NCBI GenBank assembly: GCA_030068145.1
Contig: JAPJBO010000312.1
Location: forward strand, 124,001-188,000
Source: Diplonema papillatum
Taxonomy: Eukaryota > Euglenozoa > Diplonemea > Diplonemida > Diplonemidae
DNA: 64,000 bases
Direction of reading: 5' to 3'
Each line of letters starts with the position of its first letter. Position 1 is the stretch's first letter. Positions 54,110 to 63,875 of the stretch are shown in pieces. A model generated the notes under the pieces. That model saw only the letters and a list, made by a program, of their open reading frames with translations, did not search any database and was not told the origin of the DNA. A program made the translations under genes and the position numbers.

Positions 54110-54450
54110 ATTCACGAGCATTCTCAAAACTTTTTGCCCATTCACGAGCATGCTTGAACTTTTCGCCCATTCACGAGCATTCTCGAAGTTTTTGCCCATT
54201 CACGAGCATGTTTTAACTTTTCGCCCATTCACGAGCACTGCCATTCCCATTCACGAGCATGATTTTTTTTTTAGCCCATTCACGAGCATTCCTCAATAGT
54301 TTTAGCCCATTCACGAGCATAGCCTAACTTTTTGCCCATTCACGAGCATGCTTCAAACTTTTTGCCCATTCACGAGCATGCTCAAAACTTTTTGCCCATT
54401 CACGAGCATGCTCAAAACTTTTTGCCCTTCACGAGTATTCTTATTTTTTT
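54110..54450 (+). repeat. Array of GCCCATTCACGAGCA units, left arm
   Basis: About 11 units of 25-32 bp ending in AACTTTTT or CAAAACTTTTT. Variation is mostly in the spacer between GAGCA and CTTTTT. Confidence 0.85.
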
Positions 54451-54479
54451 TGCCCAATCACGAGAATTCAAGCATAACT

Positions 54480-55599
54480 TGCCATAAGTCAAATTGGCTC
54501 AAGCTACCGAGTGCACATTACACGTGTAGGCGAGTTCAAACTTTCAGCCGTTCAGCTTAGAGCAGGATCAGTTCAATTCTGTCGCTCCCATTCGGTGATA
54601 CGGATCTCTCAACAGCTCAGTCGTGCATGTCGACTGTCCAGTTCTGTTTTGTGTTTCCGACGATCCCGTTTTTCTCAATTACGTTTCCTTCTTCAAGTGT
54701 TTCCTAATAGTTTTTGCGTCGCCGACCATGATGAAAGTCGGCCCGTTTAAAACGGCGTTTTGGGTATTACCGTACTTTGGGTATTGACACCGGCCTGCTC
54801 TGACAGATGTATTTCGACCTTTGAGTTTTTTTCTTAGCCACATGCAATGTGTGAGGAAACTGAACCGCCCAAGTAGGACCTTCTGATCATGATCATTTGC
54901 CAAATTTACCACCTGAAACCACGTCCAGGATTTGGCTCAGGGTAGTGCGGTCAAAAAAAAGTGACGTGGCTCTTATTATTTACGCACAGCCGTTTGTTTG
55001 TGCGTATGTGTATCACCTGTATGGTAATTTCCACAGTACGCTGCCAACCGTCACTTTTTGATAATGACAACCGCGGTTGTTACCATAAAAAAACTTTCCC
55101 TTTCTACGTTTTTCCTACTCTCGCGGTGTACGGTTTCCTTGTTTGGTCATTTGAAAAATCGAATCTCGAGTCCAAGAACTACTGCAACTCACTGACTTAG
55201 AGCACGTTAGACACATCCTGAACAGTACCCCTTGCAGAACCAGGATTGAACCAGGATTGTGTTGTCGTTGACTGGGAATCAAGGGAGACAAGCTTTGAGA
55301 TTTCGTCGCGAGGTGACCCCTCGCCCGCTAAAATGCCCCCTCTCGGGCTCACCCCCTCGCCATTTTTTTTCGCGTCAAAGTTCCTGTTCTGGCCCTCGGC
55401 TCCCTTTGTAAAAAGGTTGAGCTCTGGGCCGGTGCGGGAGCTTCCCGGCGCGGAGAAGAATGGAGATGGCCATGGTCACCTTTACCACTTTTTCTTCATC
55501 GGGTTTGTTAGGCTGCCGCATATTAGGCATGAGCCTGTGCGGTCGCAAAGCCGGGAACTTTGCCATTATAGTCCACGATTCTTACTGGGGGGGGTCGAA
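54480..55599. other. Interior of the foldback element, no gene seen
   Basis: Frames up to about 80 residues only. A 317-residue open frame starting at 55246 crosses satellite units and is not credible. Confidence 0.4.
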
Positions 55600-56030
55600 T
55601 ACAAGAGGTACCTCTTCTATTCGGCGTGCCGATCCTGCAATTTTCCCGAAAAAGAAATGGAAAAAAGTACCGCAAACCCGGAAACCGCGGGAACTCCCTT
55701 CTTCTTGAAAGACGCACGTAATTTGTGGTCCCCGGGTCTATTTTTCACGGTTCTCTTCATCGGAGCTGAACGCGAGCACAAATTCGCCGGAAAAGGTCTG
55801 CTGCACGGGCCTGCAAAGAAATGTCACCAACCAGTGGGTCGATTTCCGTCCTTTCCATTGCAAACCTGTGGGTTCCACGCCCGGTGCCCCGCATCTGGTA
55901 AAGACCCACGAACCACGCACATAATTCTTGGTCCCCGGGTCTATTTTTCGCGGTTCTCTTCATCGGAGCTCATCGCGATCAGAAAACCGTCGAAAAAGGT
56001 CTGTTATGCGGACCAAGAAAAAATCCAACT
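55600..56030 (+). repeat. ~200-bp satellite, two units
   Basis: GTCCCCGGGTCTATTTTTC at 55727 and 55930, each followed by GGTTCTCTTCATCGGAGCT, as in 52141-52440. Confidence 0.75.
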
Positions 56031-56230
56031 TTTTTCCAGATTTCCAAAATGCCTCTTGTATTCAAGGTACCTCTTCTATTCAAGGTACCTCCTGAATTCG
56101 ACCCCCCCCAGTAAATTTTGCCATTATAGTCCATGTTCCTTAGATTTTGCCATTATAGTCCAAGCCCTTAGATTTTGCCATTATAGTCCACATTGTTAGA
56201 TCTGCAGTCCTGTCCGCTGTGACCAAGATT

Positions 56231-56512
56231 TTGGGCAAGTTTGGGACCCAAGTTTGGGACCCAAGTTTGGGACCCAAGTTTGGGACCCAAGTTTGGGACC
56301 CAAGTTTGGGACCCAAGTTTGGGACCCAAGTTTGGGACCCAAGTTTGGGACCCAAGTTTGGGACCCAAGTTTGGGACCCAAGTTTGGGACCCAAGTTTGG
56401 GACCCAAGTTTGGGACCCAAGTTTGGGACCCAAGTTTGGGACCCAAGTTTGGGACCCAAGTTTGGGACCCAAGTTTGGGGCCCAAGTTTGGGGCCCAAGT
56501 TGGGACCCAAGT
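56231..56512 (+). repeat. 13-bp tandem array, about 20 units
   Basis: GGGACCCAAGTTT, nearly perfect, with two GGGGCCC variants at the end. Because 13 is not a multiple of 3, all six frames are open; none is a gene. Confidence 0.95.
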
Positions 56513-56579
56513 TGCAGGAGAGAACAGCAGACTTCCTTCGCGCTCTTTGTGCAGTTAAGAATAGCTCGTGAGTAGACAA

Positions 56580-56888
56580 AGTTCGTGAACGGGCAAAAAG
56601 GTCTGCAACATGCTCGTGAATGGGCAAATATTTTGAAGCATGCTCGTGAATGGGCAAAAAGTTTTGAGCATGCTCGTGAATGGGCAAAAAGCTAGGCCAT
56701 GCTCGTGAATGGGCGAAAAGTTAGGCCATGCTCGTGAATGGGCGAAAAGTTAGGCCATGCTCGTGAATGGGCAAAAAGTTTAAGGTGCTCGTGAATGGGC
56801 AAAAAGTTTGAAACATGCTCGTGAATGGGCAAAAAGTTAAGCCATGCTCGTGAATGGGCAAAAAGTTAAAGATTGCTCGTGAATGGGA
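56580..56888 (-). repeat. Array of GCCCATTCACGAGCA units, right arm (inverted)
   Basis: About 10 units reading TGCTCGTGAATGGGCAAAAA on the + strand, the inverted partner of 54110-54450. Confidence 0.85.
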
Positions 56889-56896
56889 ATTGACCC

Positions 56897-56904
56897 TACT
56901 GGCC
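56897..56904 (+). other. Target-site duplication, right
   Basis: TACTGGCC. Confidence 0.7.
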
Positions 56905-57811
56905 GGTCCGCTGTTGGCACTTTTGTGCCCGTTGTTGGTGGAATTCCTGGACGATGAGCTCAAAGATGAATGTGGTGAGCTTGATGTGTCCGAGGGGTTG
57001 CGGTGGCAGTCTAGAGTTCAACAGTTCCATAGTCGAAGGCTGCAGAGGATAGTCTCCGATAGACGATGCCACAGGAGAAAAAACACTCGGGTTTAAACTC
57101 GAGATCGCGGTTCGCCGGGTACGCCGCGAACGATAAAGCAGTGAACCAGAGGACTGTCGATTGTGCGGGTGTCCGTCAATCTTGTATCTCTCTTCTGACA
57201 TGCCCCATTGCGATGTCACGGTCCGAGTGCCGTTTTCTTCGCAAATATACCTCGGCACAAGCATTGCCGCCGGTCAAGTGCAAAGCACTATGTCGCAAGC
57301 ACCGCGAACGCATCGCTTGCCCTGCGTCCTTTTAATGCCTCCTCAGTCGAGTCTCAGATACGTCCCTACTAGTAGCTGCTCCAGGCGTCGGAAGGCATAG
57401 ACGCGTGCACTGCCCGCGGACTGGTTCTGTGTGATAATCGCACCACAGCGGCAAAAAAACCCCCCGACATGCCTTGCCGGTAAAACCGCGCACGGTTTCG
57501 AGGCTGAGGCTGTGCTTGTATCCCGCGTGCTTCGACTGCGTCCAGCAGGAGCTGGCTAAAGCTACGCAAATCTTGCTGTTTAGATTGGCACCAACGTCAA
57601 AGTATCACGATATTGCTTGCCCAGCGCACCAACCCAGCACCGGGCATAGTCGGCTTCAAAGTCAATACACACTGAGGTAAACAACGTCTACGCGATTTGC
57701 ATCGCCGTGAAGTATCGGTGTGATGAACAGGTTTTCGACTTTTCCCGAGCCGGACACGCTCGTGACTACGCCTGCAGTCGCTCTCACGACCGGTTCCAAT
57801 GCACAGATCCC
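56905..57811. other. No gene recognised
   Basis: A minus-strand frame ending near the duplication (56896-57264) has a protein-like stretch, PRYICEENGTRTVTSQWGM, but no known domain. Confidence 0.35.
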
Positions 57812-57903
57812 AAAAGTTTTTTTTTTGCAAAAGTTTTTTTTTTCCGGGGGGTTCCAAAAATTTACGCGCGCGCGGACATGGGCCAAAAAAAAAAAACCGC
57901 CTA
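57812..57903 (-). repeat. GGCGG-T12-GGCCCATGTCCG block, right copy (inverted)
   Basis: On the + strand: A/T-runs with CTTTT, TTTACGCGCGCGCGGACA, then GGGCC, 12 A and CCGCC. Partner of 53541-53618. Confidence 0.75.
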
Positions 57904-57932
57904 CCCTTATAGTACACTTCCTTATGTTTGTG

Positions 57933-58088
57933 CCCATTCTCGAACACTATTTAACTTTTTGCCCATTCTCGAACACTCGCTAACTTTTTGCCCATTCTCG
58001 AACACTTTTTAACTTTTTGCCCATTCTCGGTAACTTTGTGCCCATTCTCGAACACTATTTAACTTTTTGCCCATTCTCGAACATTCCA
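57933..58088 (+). repeat. Array of GCCCATTCTCGAACA units, left arm
   Basis: Five to six units with AACTTTTT spacers. Sister family of the CACGAGCA array. Inverted partner at 59158-59290. Confidence 0.85.
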
Positions 58089-59157
58089 GTTTTTGTGATG
58101 AAAATGTCACTTCCCCGAGACATTTGCCTCAAGTTTTACCGCGAGAACAGCTGAGTTCACTGATTCGAAGACGGTACCCTTGCTAACTTCAGGCCGCAGC
58201 CTCTTCGGCATCTACACTCGGGTTCTTGGTTGCTTCAAGCTCTTCTACACGTGACGGTGGTGTGCGAGCTACCCCGTTTAAAAACCCGGCACAGACTTCA
58301 CTGAGTTTGCTCGTCTTGCTTGCAAATTGTGCGGCGGCCATTGAGTGACCTTAGTTCACTGACCTACACCAGGAGAAGCAGCTTGCAAACTTTGCAGCAA
58401 AGTGATTCAAAAAGTTTGACCGAAATTTTTTGGGTCAAAAAATTTCGGTCAATTTTTGGGTCAAAAATTTAGGACAAAATTTTTGGGTCAAATTTTTTGG
58501 TCAAAAATTCGGGGTCCAATTTTTTTGGTCAACTTTTTTTCAGAGTTGAAGTGGCAGCGGTTACACTTGGCACATGGCTGCATGATGGCAGGAGAAATGG
58601 CTCCTGCCATGCGCCCTGGCGGCTCGCCGGCAATTCCAGTCTCTCTCTCAGCCTGCCAGCCTGCGGCAGGGAGGACAAGATCCAGTCACCAGCCGCCAGC
58701 TCCTGATTATTTTCAGACGACTGGCACTTTTTCTTTGCAGCTTCTACTGTAAGAGTAGCATCACTCAAATCTTGATTGGCCCGCTCCTCCTCTGGAGTCA
58801 TTCGTGACGTCGCGCCCGTCGCTGGTTACTACTCGTGGTAAAACAGTGGCTCTGATTCTGAAGAGGTTTCGGCACAGAATTTGGAAGCGCTACAAGTAGA
58901 ACGGGCTGGTCACTCGCGCATACCTGAATTATGCACGAATCTGTGTGCACAATACCTTTAGAAAACCGTTTACCCGTAGTCTGCGGTGTCAGTGACCCAG
59001 GATACCGAGCCGGGACGCAGCAGCCAACCACAATGCTGGCACCTTGTTCGAGGAACGGATCCGACGGAAATCGGAATCGGAAATGGCGAACCCAAAAATG
59101 GCTGGGATTTTTTGGATGTATGGGTGGTGAGTTCGAATCCCACCCTGGGCAATTTTC
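58089..59157. other. Interior between inverted GCCCATTCTCGAACA arrays
   Basis: No gene. Contains the GGTCAAAAATT array and, just before the right arm, a T-arm-like sequence GTGAGTTCGAATCCCAC followed by CCTGGGCA (59130-59154). No complete tRNA could be folded. Confidence 0.4.
58405..58535 (-). repeat. Degenerate GGTCAAAAATT array, inverted relative to 48977
   Basis: TTTTTGGGTCAAAAATTT words with variable A- and T-runs. Confidence 0.65.
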
Positions 59158-59290
59158 AATGTTCGAGAATGGGCAAAAAGTTAGGCGACTGTTCGAGAAT
59201 GGGCAAAAAGTTAAAAAGTGTTCGAGAATGGGCAAAAAGTTAGCGAGTGTTCGAGAATGGGCAAAAAGTTAAATTGTGTTCGAGAATGGG
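59158..59290 (-). repeat. Array of GCCCATTCTCGAACA units, right arm (inverted)
   Basis: Five units of GTTCGAGAATGGGCAAAAAG; the last lacks the tail and ends GGGAATAAGCCCC. Confidence 0.85.
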
Positions 59291-59383
59291 AATAAGCCCC
59301 AAAATCTTGGGCTTTTACCTCTAATACACATGGCAAATTTCAAAATCCCCATAATGCACACGGCAATTTTTTGTGACCATAAT

Positions 59384-59429
59384 GGGGGAGAGGATTTTTA
59401 CTATAGCGGACTTTTTTCCCACGAAAATG
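59384..59429 (+). repeat. Left terminal inverted repeat
   Basis: GGGGGAGAGGATTTTTACTA then TAGCGGACTTTTTTCCCACG; pairs with 63876-63921 with several mismatches. Confidence 0.7.
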
Positions 59430-59754
59430 GGGGGGGGGGGGAGGGACCTACCCACCCCAGGCCCTAAAAACGTCTCTATACGCTGGTTGAGCTGCACCAT
59501 CAACACAGCGTGTCCGACTCGTCGATACCGGCTCCTGATGACTCGCGGCGGCACCTGCCGAGCTGCCACGACTTGATCGACGCACTTTCCAAAAAATTCC
59601 AAATCCTCGAAATTTTGGCTATTTGTACTTATCCATTTCCCAAAGAATTCCTGAGTCCAAAAACTGTTTTCCAGGCAAGTCCCCTGGGAAACCGACTTAG
59701 AGATTTTCGGACAACTTGCACCAAGAGAATCTTGGTGCAAGTTCCGAGCTGGCC

Positions 59755-60345
59755 GACGGTAGTGGACGGAGTTTCCGAGCTACCGGACGGTGGCGGACGG
59801 AGTATCCGAGCGAGCGGACGGTGGCGGACGGAGTATCCGAGCTAGCGGACGGTAGCGGACGGAGTATCCGAGCTAGCGGACGGTAGCGGACGGAGTATCC
59901 GAGCTAGCGGACGGTAGCGGACGGAGTATCCGAGCGAGCGGACGGTAGCGGACGGAGTATCCGAGCTAGCGGACGGTAGCGGACGGAGTATCCGAGCGAG
60001 CGGACGGTAGCGGACGGAGTATCCGAGCTAGCGGACGGTAGCGGACGGAGTATCCGAGCTAGCGGACGGTAGCGGACGGAGTATCCGAGCGAGCGGACGG
60101 TAGCGGACGGAGTATCCGAGCGAGCGGACGGTAGCGGACGGAGTATCCGAGCGAGCGGACGGTAGCGGACGGAGTATCCGAGCGAGCGGACGGTGGCGGA
60201 CGGAGTATCCGAGCGAGCGGACGGTGGCGGACGGAGTATCCGAGCTAGCGGACGGTGGCGGACGGAGTTTCCGAGCGAGCGGACGCTGGCGGACGGAGTA
60301 TCCGAGCTAGCGGACGGTAGCGGACGGAGTATTCGTCCGGAGCCT
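59755..60345 (+). repeat. 31-bp tandem array upstream of the transposase, about 19 units
   Basis: Unit GGACGGAGTATCCGAGC then (T/G)AGCGGACGGT(A/G)GC. The only frequent changes are CTAGC/CGAGC and GTAGC/GTGGC. Its subterminal position suggests transposase binding sites or a promoter, by analogy with subterminal repeats of other DNA transposons. Confidence 0.9.
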
Positions 60346-63192
60346 TCGACGGCTCCTCATGAGGAGACCACAAACCGCCGCGACACACGTCTTGCTGAGG
60401 ATGAGGATCAGCTCAGGGAGTGGGTTGAAAACGTGGGAGCGGGGATCAGCTTTCTGAAAGCATCCGTTACGTCAACAACCGACTTTCTTAAGAAGTGCAC
60501 GGAGAAAAGGGGCAGGCGGCATAGCGACAACAGGAGCAAGGTCATAGGGCGCGCTTCTAGAGAGCTGAGCATGAACGTCGATGAGGGGGAGACCACCATC
60601 TGGGCTCATTGTAAAAACCGTGGGCTTCTTCCGCGTTGGGGGGTAACTCTTCAGGGTCTGCGAAACGTAACGAAGGCTCGCAAAGCGTGCATCCTGGTTT
60701 CAGGGCTAAGGCTCGACCAGGTTCGCGAGATCATGCTCCTCGTTCATCGGAATGGCAGCTTGGTCCTAAACGAGTTCCTCCCAGGAACGGAACGTCAGGT
60801 TCTCGTAAAGCTGGCTGTCGAGCTCACTGCCTTGGGGCCGATCGTCGCTGCATGCACTCCAGACTATGTCATCTTAAACGATGCAAGCCACCTGGTGCTG
60901 CCGGGGGAGCCTCAAGCCGTGCAGCAACCCAAAACCCGGAATGCAGTGAAGAAGGGTCGCAAGCCTTTAACTGCGAAATACCCCGCCCTGGTGGATGGCA
61001 TAAGGCTCGTCCTCTCACGGTATTCCATGAAGAGCCATGCGAGAAGGCGGGAAACCGTGCTAAAGGCTGGGTGCACATTGCGCGAGCTGTTAGACGAGAT
61101 GCGAGTAAATCAGGGTTACAGCATCTCCGAGTCTACGCTGCGTCGGATGTTCAAGGCACCGCATCCTGGTCGGAAGGTTGCAGTGCGCTACAAGGACTTC
61201 TTCGACGTTCGTCTCTCGGGCCATGCAGACGCGCAACGCGAAGACCATGTCGATGACCATTACTGCAGGGCTCAGGTCAGAATGGTTGTCGAGGCCGCAA
61301 TGCGCGCCAATGCCCTTGCCTCGGAGGCCGAATGCCTCGTCCTGAGTGTGGACGCAAAGTGTGTGGTCCCCTTGGGCACTGTTGCGGTCCACAAAGGTTG
61401 CAACACCCGCACGTACTGCCTGGGGCCTACGTTAGTTGACGACCACAGCTTCGTGACGGGTGCTAACGTGAAGCCAGTGTGCATTCTGGAGCTCATAGCA
61501 GCCAAGTGTGAGCTCGCCGCTGCTGTGCAGAACGCCCGTGATGGACTGGGCAGAATGCACTACCCGTTCCCCAGAAATGGCGTTCTGCGGTGCTTCTTGC
61601 GCTCACTGAAGTACAGTGTTTGCAACAGCCAAACGAACGTCGGGGATATGCGGAGAGTTCTGCTGGAAAGGGAGACTGTCCCTCCGGTTGTCGTTTGCAT
61701 TTCGGACAATGCAAGCGACTACTCGCCCGCTGTCCTGTCAACCGACGTATCGCTGTGGAGGCTCTTCCGAGACTTCCAGCTCGACGCCGTGGTGTGCGTG
61801 ACCTACGCCGCCGGACACAGCGCATTCAACCCGGTAGAGAGAGCGATGTCGTGGATGTCGAAGGCGATGTCGGGCTGCAAGTTCGGGACGGCGGAGAAAA
61901 GGAATCCGGAAGAGGATCGGAAGATGCATGTGGATGCGATGCAGGCTATGGCGGAGAAACTGACGTTCAACACTGCATCAGGGGCCCTGCGCTTCCACAG
62001 CGTGCCCGTGGATCTGGCGAGTGCACGGATGCTCAGTGCGATCCTTCCCAAACGGCCGAAAAAAAGAAAGCCGGTAAACCCTGCGACGCTTGATGCGTTG
62101 GTGTCCGCCGTCCTTGTCATAGCCTGGACTGCCGCAGTGGACACGCCGCTTCTTCCTCTCACCACGGCTTGCATTTCCGCTGCTCTGACCGTGTGCGTTT
62201 GGAGTCTGCAGACGTGGCAAAGAAAGGGGATTGTCTACAACGACTACGACGACATCCGCCTGCTTCTTTCCTCGTCGAAGAAACGGATCCGTGGTGATCC
62301 CAAACTTCGGGAGCTGCATACAGAGCTCCTGGAGATGAGCCGACACATGGATCGGCGGAAGAACATGGTTGTCTTCCGACGCTGCTCGAAGCCGTCTTCT
62401 TGCGGGCACTGCAAGAACCTCCCGGCACTCCGTGCCCGCCATTTCCTCGACCGGGAGATGCAGGAGGCAACTTCCGGCCTCTTCTACACACCCATTCCAC
62501 ATGGGACACCTGACGAGCCGTTTCAACAGCAGGTTCCCGCGTCACAAGCAAGTGCCGTCGAAGAAAGCCGTGAAAGCCCGGAAGTAGCAAGTGACAGCGA
62601 ACACGGGTCTGTCCTATCTCAGGACTCGCAAGAGGACCTTTCTGCTGACGATGACCCCCAGCCGTTTCAGCAAGAACGGCCTGAAGAAACCGGGCACTTT
62701 CTTTGCCTGGAAGAGCTGCTGTCCAGAAAGCACATCGAAGTTCCCACCGACTTCTACCGTCCTTCTCTGCGAGCTGCCGGGCGCGACATGAGGTGCCCCA
62801 CTTGTAAGGTTCTGTGTTTGAACCCCAGCGACAGAGACCGGCACTTTCGCCTGCACCACGAGACCCTCTCCACACACGAAGCCAGTGAAGAGAAAAAGAG
62901 AGTCACGTGGAAAGATCTCGTCAAAGTGGCGAAAAAAGACCCGGATTCGCAAGCAGGAAGGAGTGCACGGGTGCAGCTGCTTACAGTAACCCAGCTGCGG
63001 ACGCTCGCAAGCAAGGCAGTCCCACCCGTCCCCCTGCCTTCGGCGACCAGTGCGGCAAAGGGGCTCCTCGTCTCATCTGTGCTTGCCGCATGGGACCGGG
63101 TTCATGGACTTCTGGAAGAGGTGGAAACCGGAAAGTCTCACCGCTACCATGTGCCTACCAGTAGCCAGCAGGTGGACGAAGAAAGTGAGTAG
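60346..63192 (+). CDS. DDE transposase with C-terminal zinc finger
   Basis: About 948 residues counted from the end of the array. The frame is open back to 60193 through repeat units, and the first ATG is at 60571, so the true start is unclear and may involve splicing. Middle region: a GRKPLTAKYPALVDGI...STLRRMF segment looks like a helix-turn-helix. Catalytic candidates are Asp at 61351 (VLSVDAKC), Asp at 61705 (CISDNASD) and Glu at 61837 (AFNPVERAMSW), with 43 residues between the last two. An RNase-H-type DDE fold with a C-terminal C2H2 finger (CPTCKVLC...RHFRLHH, about 62803) follows. The superfamily is not certain; the NPVER box recalls IS630- or IS3EU-like enzymes. Confidence 0.75.
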   Translation, partial: STAPHEETTNRRDTRLAEDEDQLREWVENVGAGISFLKASVTSTTDFLKKCTEKRGRRHSDNRSKVIGRASRELSMNVDEGETTIWAHCKNRGLLPRWGVTLQGLRNVTKARKACILVSGLRLDQVREIMLLVHRNGSLVLNEFLPGTERQVLVKLAVELTALGPIVAACTPDYVILNDASHLVLPGEPQAVQQPKTRNAVKKGRKPLTAKYPALVDGIRLVLSRYSMKSHARRRETVLKAGCTLRELLDEMRVNQGYSISESTLRRMFKAPHPGRKVAVRYKDFFDVRLSGHADAQREDHVDDHYCRAQVRMVVEAAMRANALASEAECLVLSVDAKCVVPLGTVAVHKGCNTRTYCLGPTLVDDHSFVTGANVKPVCILELIAAKCELAAAVQNARDGLGRMHYPFPRNGVLRCFLRSLKYSVCNSQTNVGDMRRVLLERETVPPVVVCISDNASDYSPAVLSTDVSLWRLFRDFQLDAVVCVTYAAGHSAFNPVERAMSWMSKAMSGCKFGTAEKRNPEEDRKMHVDAMQAMAEKLTFNTASGALRFHSVPVDLASARMLSAILPKRPKKRKPVNPATLDALVSAVLVIAWTAAVDTPLLPLTTACISAALTVCVWSLQTWQRKGIVYNDYDDIRLLLSSSKKRIRGDPKLRELHTELLEMSRHMDRRKNMVVFRRCSKPSSCGHCKNLPALRARHFLDREMQEATSGLFYTPIPHGTPDEPFQQQVPASQASAVEESRESPEVASDSEHGSVLSQDSQEDLSADDDPQPFQQERPEETGHFLCLEELLSRKHIEVPTDFYRPSLRAAGRDMRCPTCKVLCLNPSDRDRHFRLHHETLSTHEASEEKKRVTWKDLVKVAKKDPDSQAGRSARVQLLTVTQLRTLASKAVPPVPLPSATSAAKGLLVSSVLAAWDRVHGLLEEVETGKSHRYHVPTSSQQVDEESE

Positions 63193-63875
63193 GCCCTGGC
63201 TCCAGTCCCAATCCTGCAACTTCGTGTTCTGTATGCTCGTCAGTTTTCCGTTCATTCCGCACCGCCAGTCCTTGGCTGAAACAAGTGATTTAAGTACTAG
63301 GGTTCTACATCAAGACCGTCACCAGAATACCGTGTAACCGCTGGTTCTGTTTTCCTTTGTCGTCGTGGCCTACTCGTAGGGTTGTTTCTCTATTTCTTCT
63401 GCTGAAATCCGGGTGAACACGCACCAGGAGGTCGTTGCGGCGGATTCCGATACCCTAACCAGCTAGTCTTTCTATCGTTCTGCCAGTTGCTAGTTGCAGA
63501 GCTTGGATTTGTGTGTTTCTTCTTACCCTCTTGGTTCAGCACAAGCAATCCGTGTTATTGAACTGAGTCGGAGCTGCGGACCCAGACGGACATAGTCGGA
63601 CACCTCAGGGCTATTGCAGTTGGTATACGGACAGTTATAGAAAACAGTGCAGCATTGTAAGGAAGTACACAACACCAGGTACCAGTGGGCGTGAACGTGG
63701 GGGAAGTAACGAACCATCGATAGCAGCGAGGGGTGCCTTTTACGTGCCGTTTACGAGCTACCGGGCACAATGAGATAAAGCTTTTTGAATCGAAAGCCGG
63801 GCCCAGCTACTCTCAGTGTGTGAGTGGGTTCACCACCTAAATCGGGGGGGGGGAGGGACCTACCCACCTCTGAGC
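63193..63875. other. 3' part of the DNA transposon, non-coding
   Basis: No frame of note. Presumed 3' untranslated region and subterminal sequence, ending with the G-run and AGGGACCTACCCACC word. Confidence 0.4.

Larger units (their letters stand above)
54097..56896. mobile_element. Foldback-type transposon with tandem-array termini
   Basis: 2800 bp. Ends are GGGGTCAAATCCCATTC on the left and, reverse-complemented, GGGTCAATTCCCATTC on the right. Each leads into a tandem array of a GCCCATTCACGAGCA unit, in opposite orientations (54110-54450 and 56580-56888). The unit is flanked by an 8-bp direct duplication, TACTGGCC. Terminal inverted repeats made of short tandem repeats plus a target duplication define foldback elements. 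The interior has two satellite units, a 13-bp array and unrecognised sequence, and no transposase, so it must be mobilised in trans. Eight-bp duplications fit hAT, P or Mutator-like enzymes; which one is unknown. Confidence 0.7.

Noticed and set aside
53546..54299. Long frames through the 32-bp and CACGAGCA arrays
   Set aside because: Repeat-derived, rich in YRLHTAS-type words, no domain.
55246..56199. 317-residue frame inside the foldback element
   Set aside because: Runs through satellite units and low-complexity sequence; parallel frames in the other satellite block show it is repeat-derived.
56140..56687. Six overlapping open frames of 100 or more residues over the 13-bp array
   Set aside because: A 13-bp period without stop words keeps every frame open; the sequences are repeat translations.
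59080..59156. Possible tRNA ending CCTGGGCA
   Set aside because: The T-arm is good but no GCCCAGG-type 5' acceptor lies at tRNA distance.
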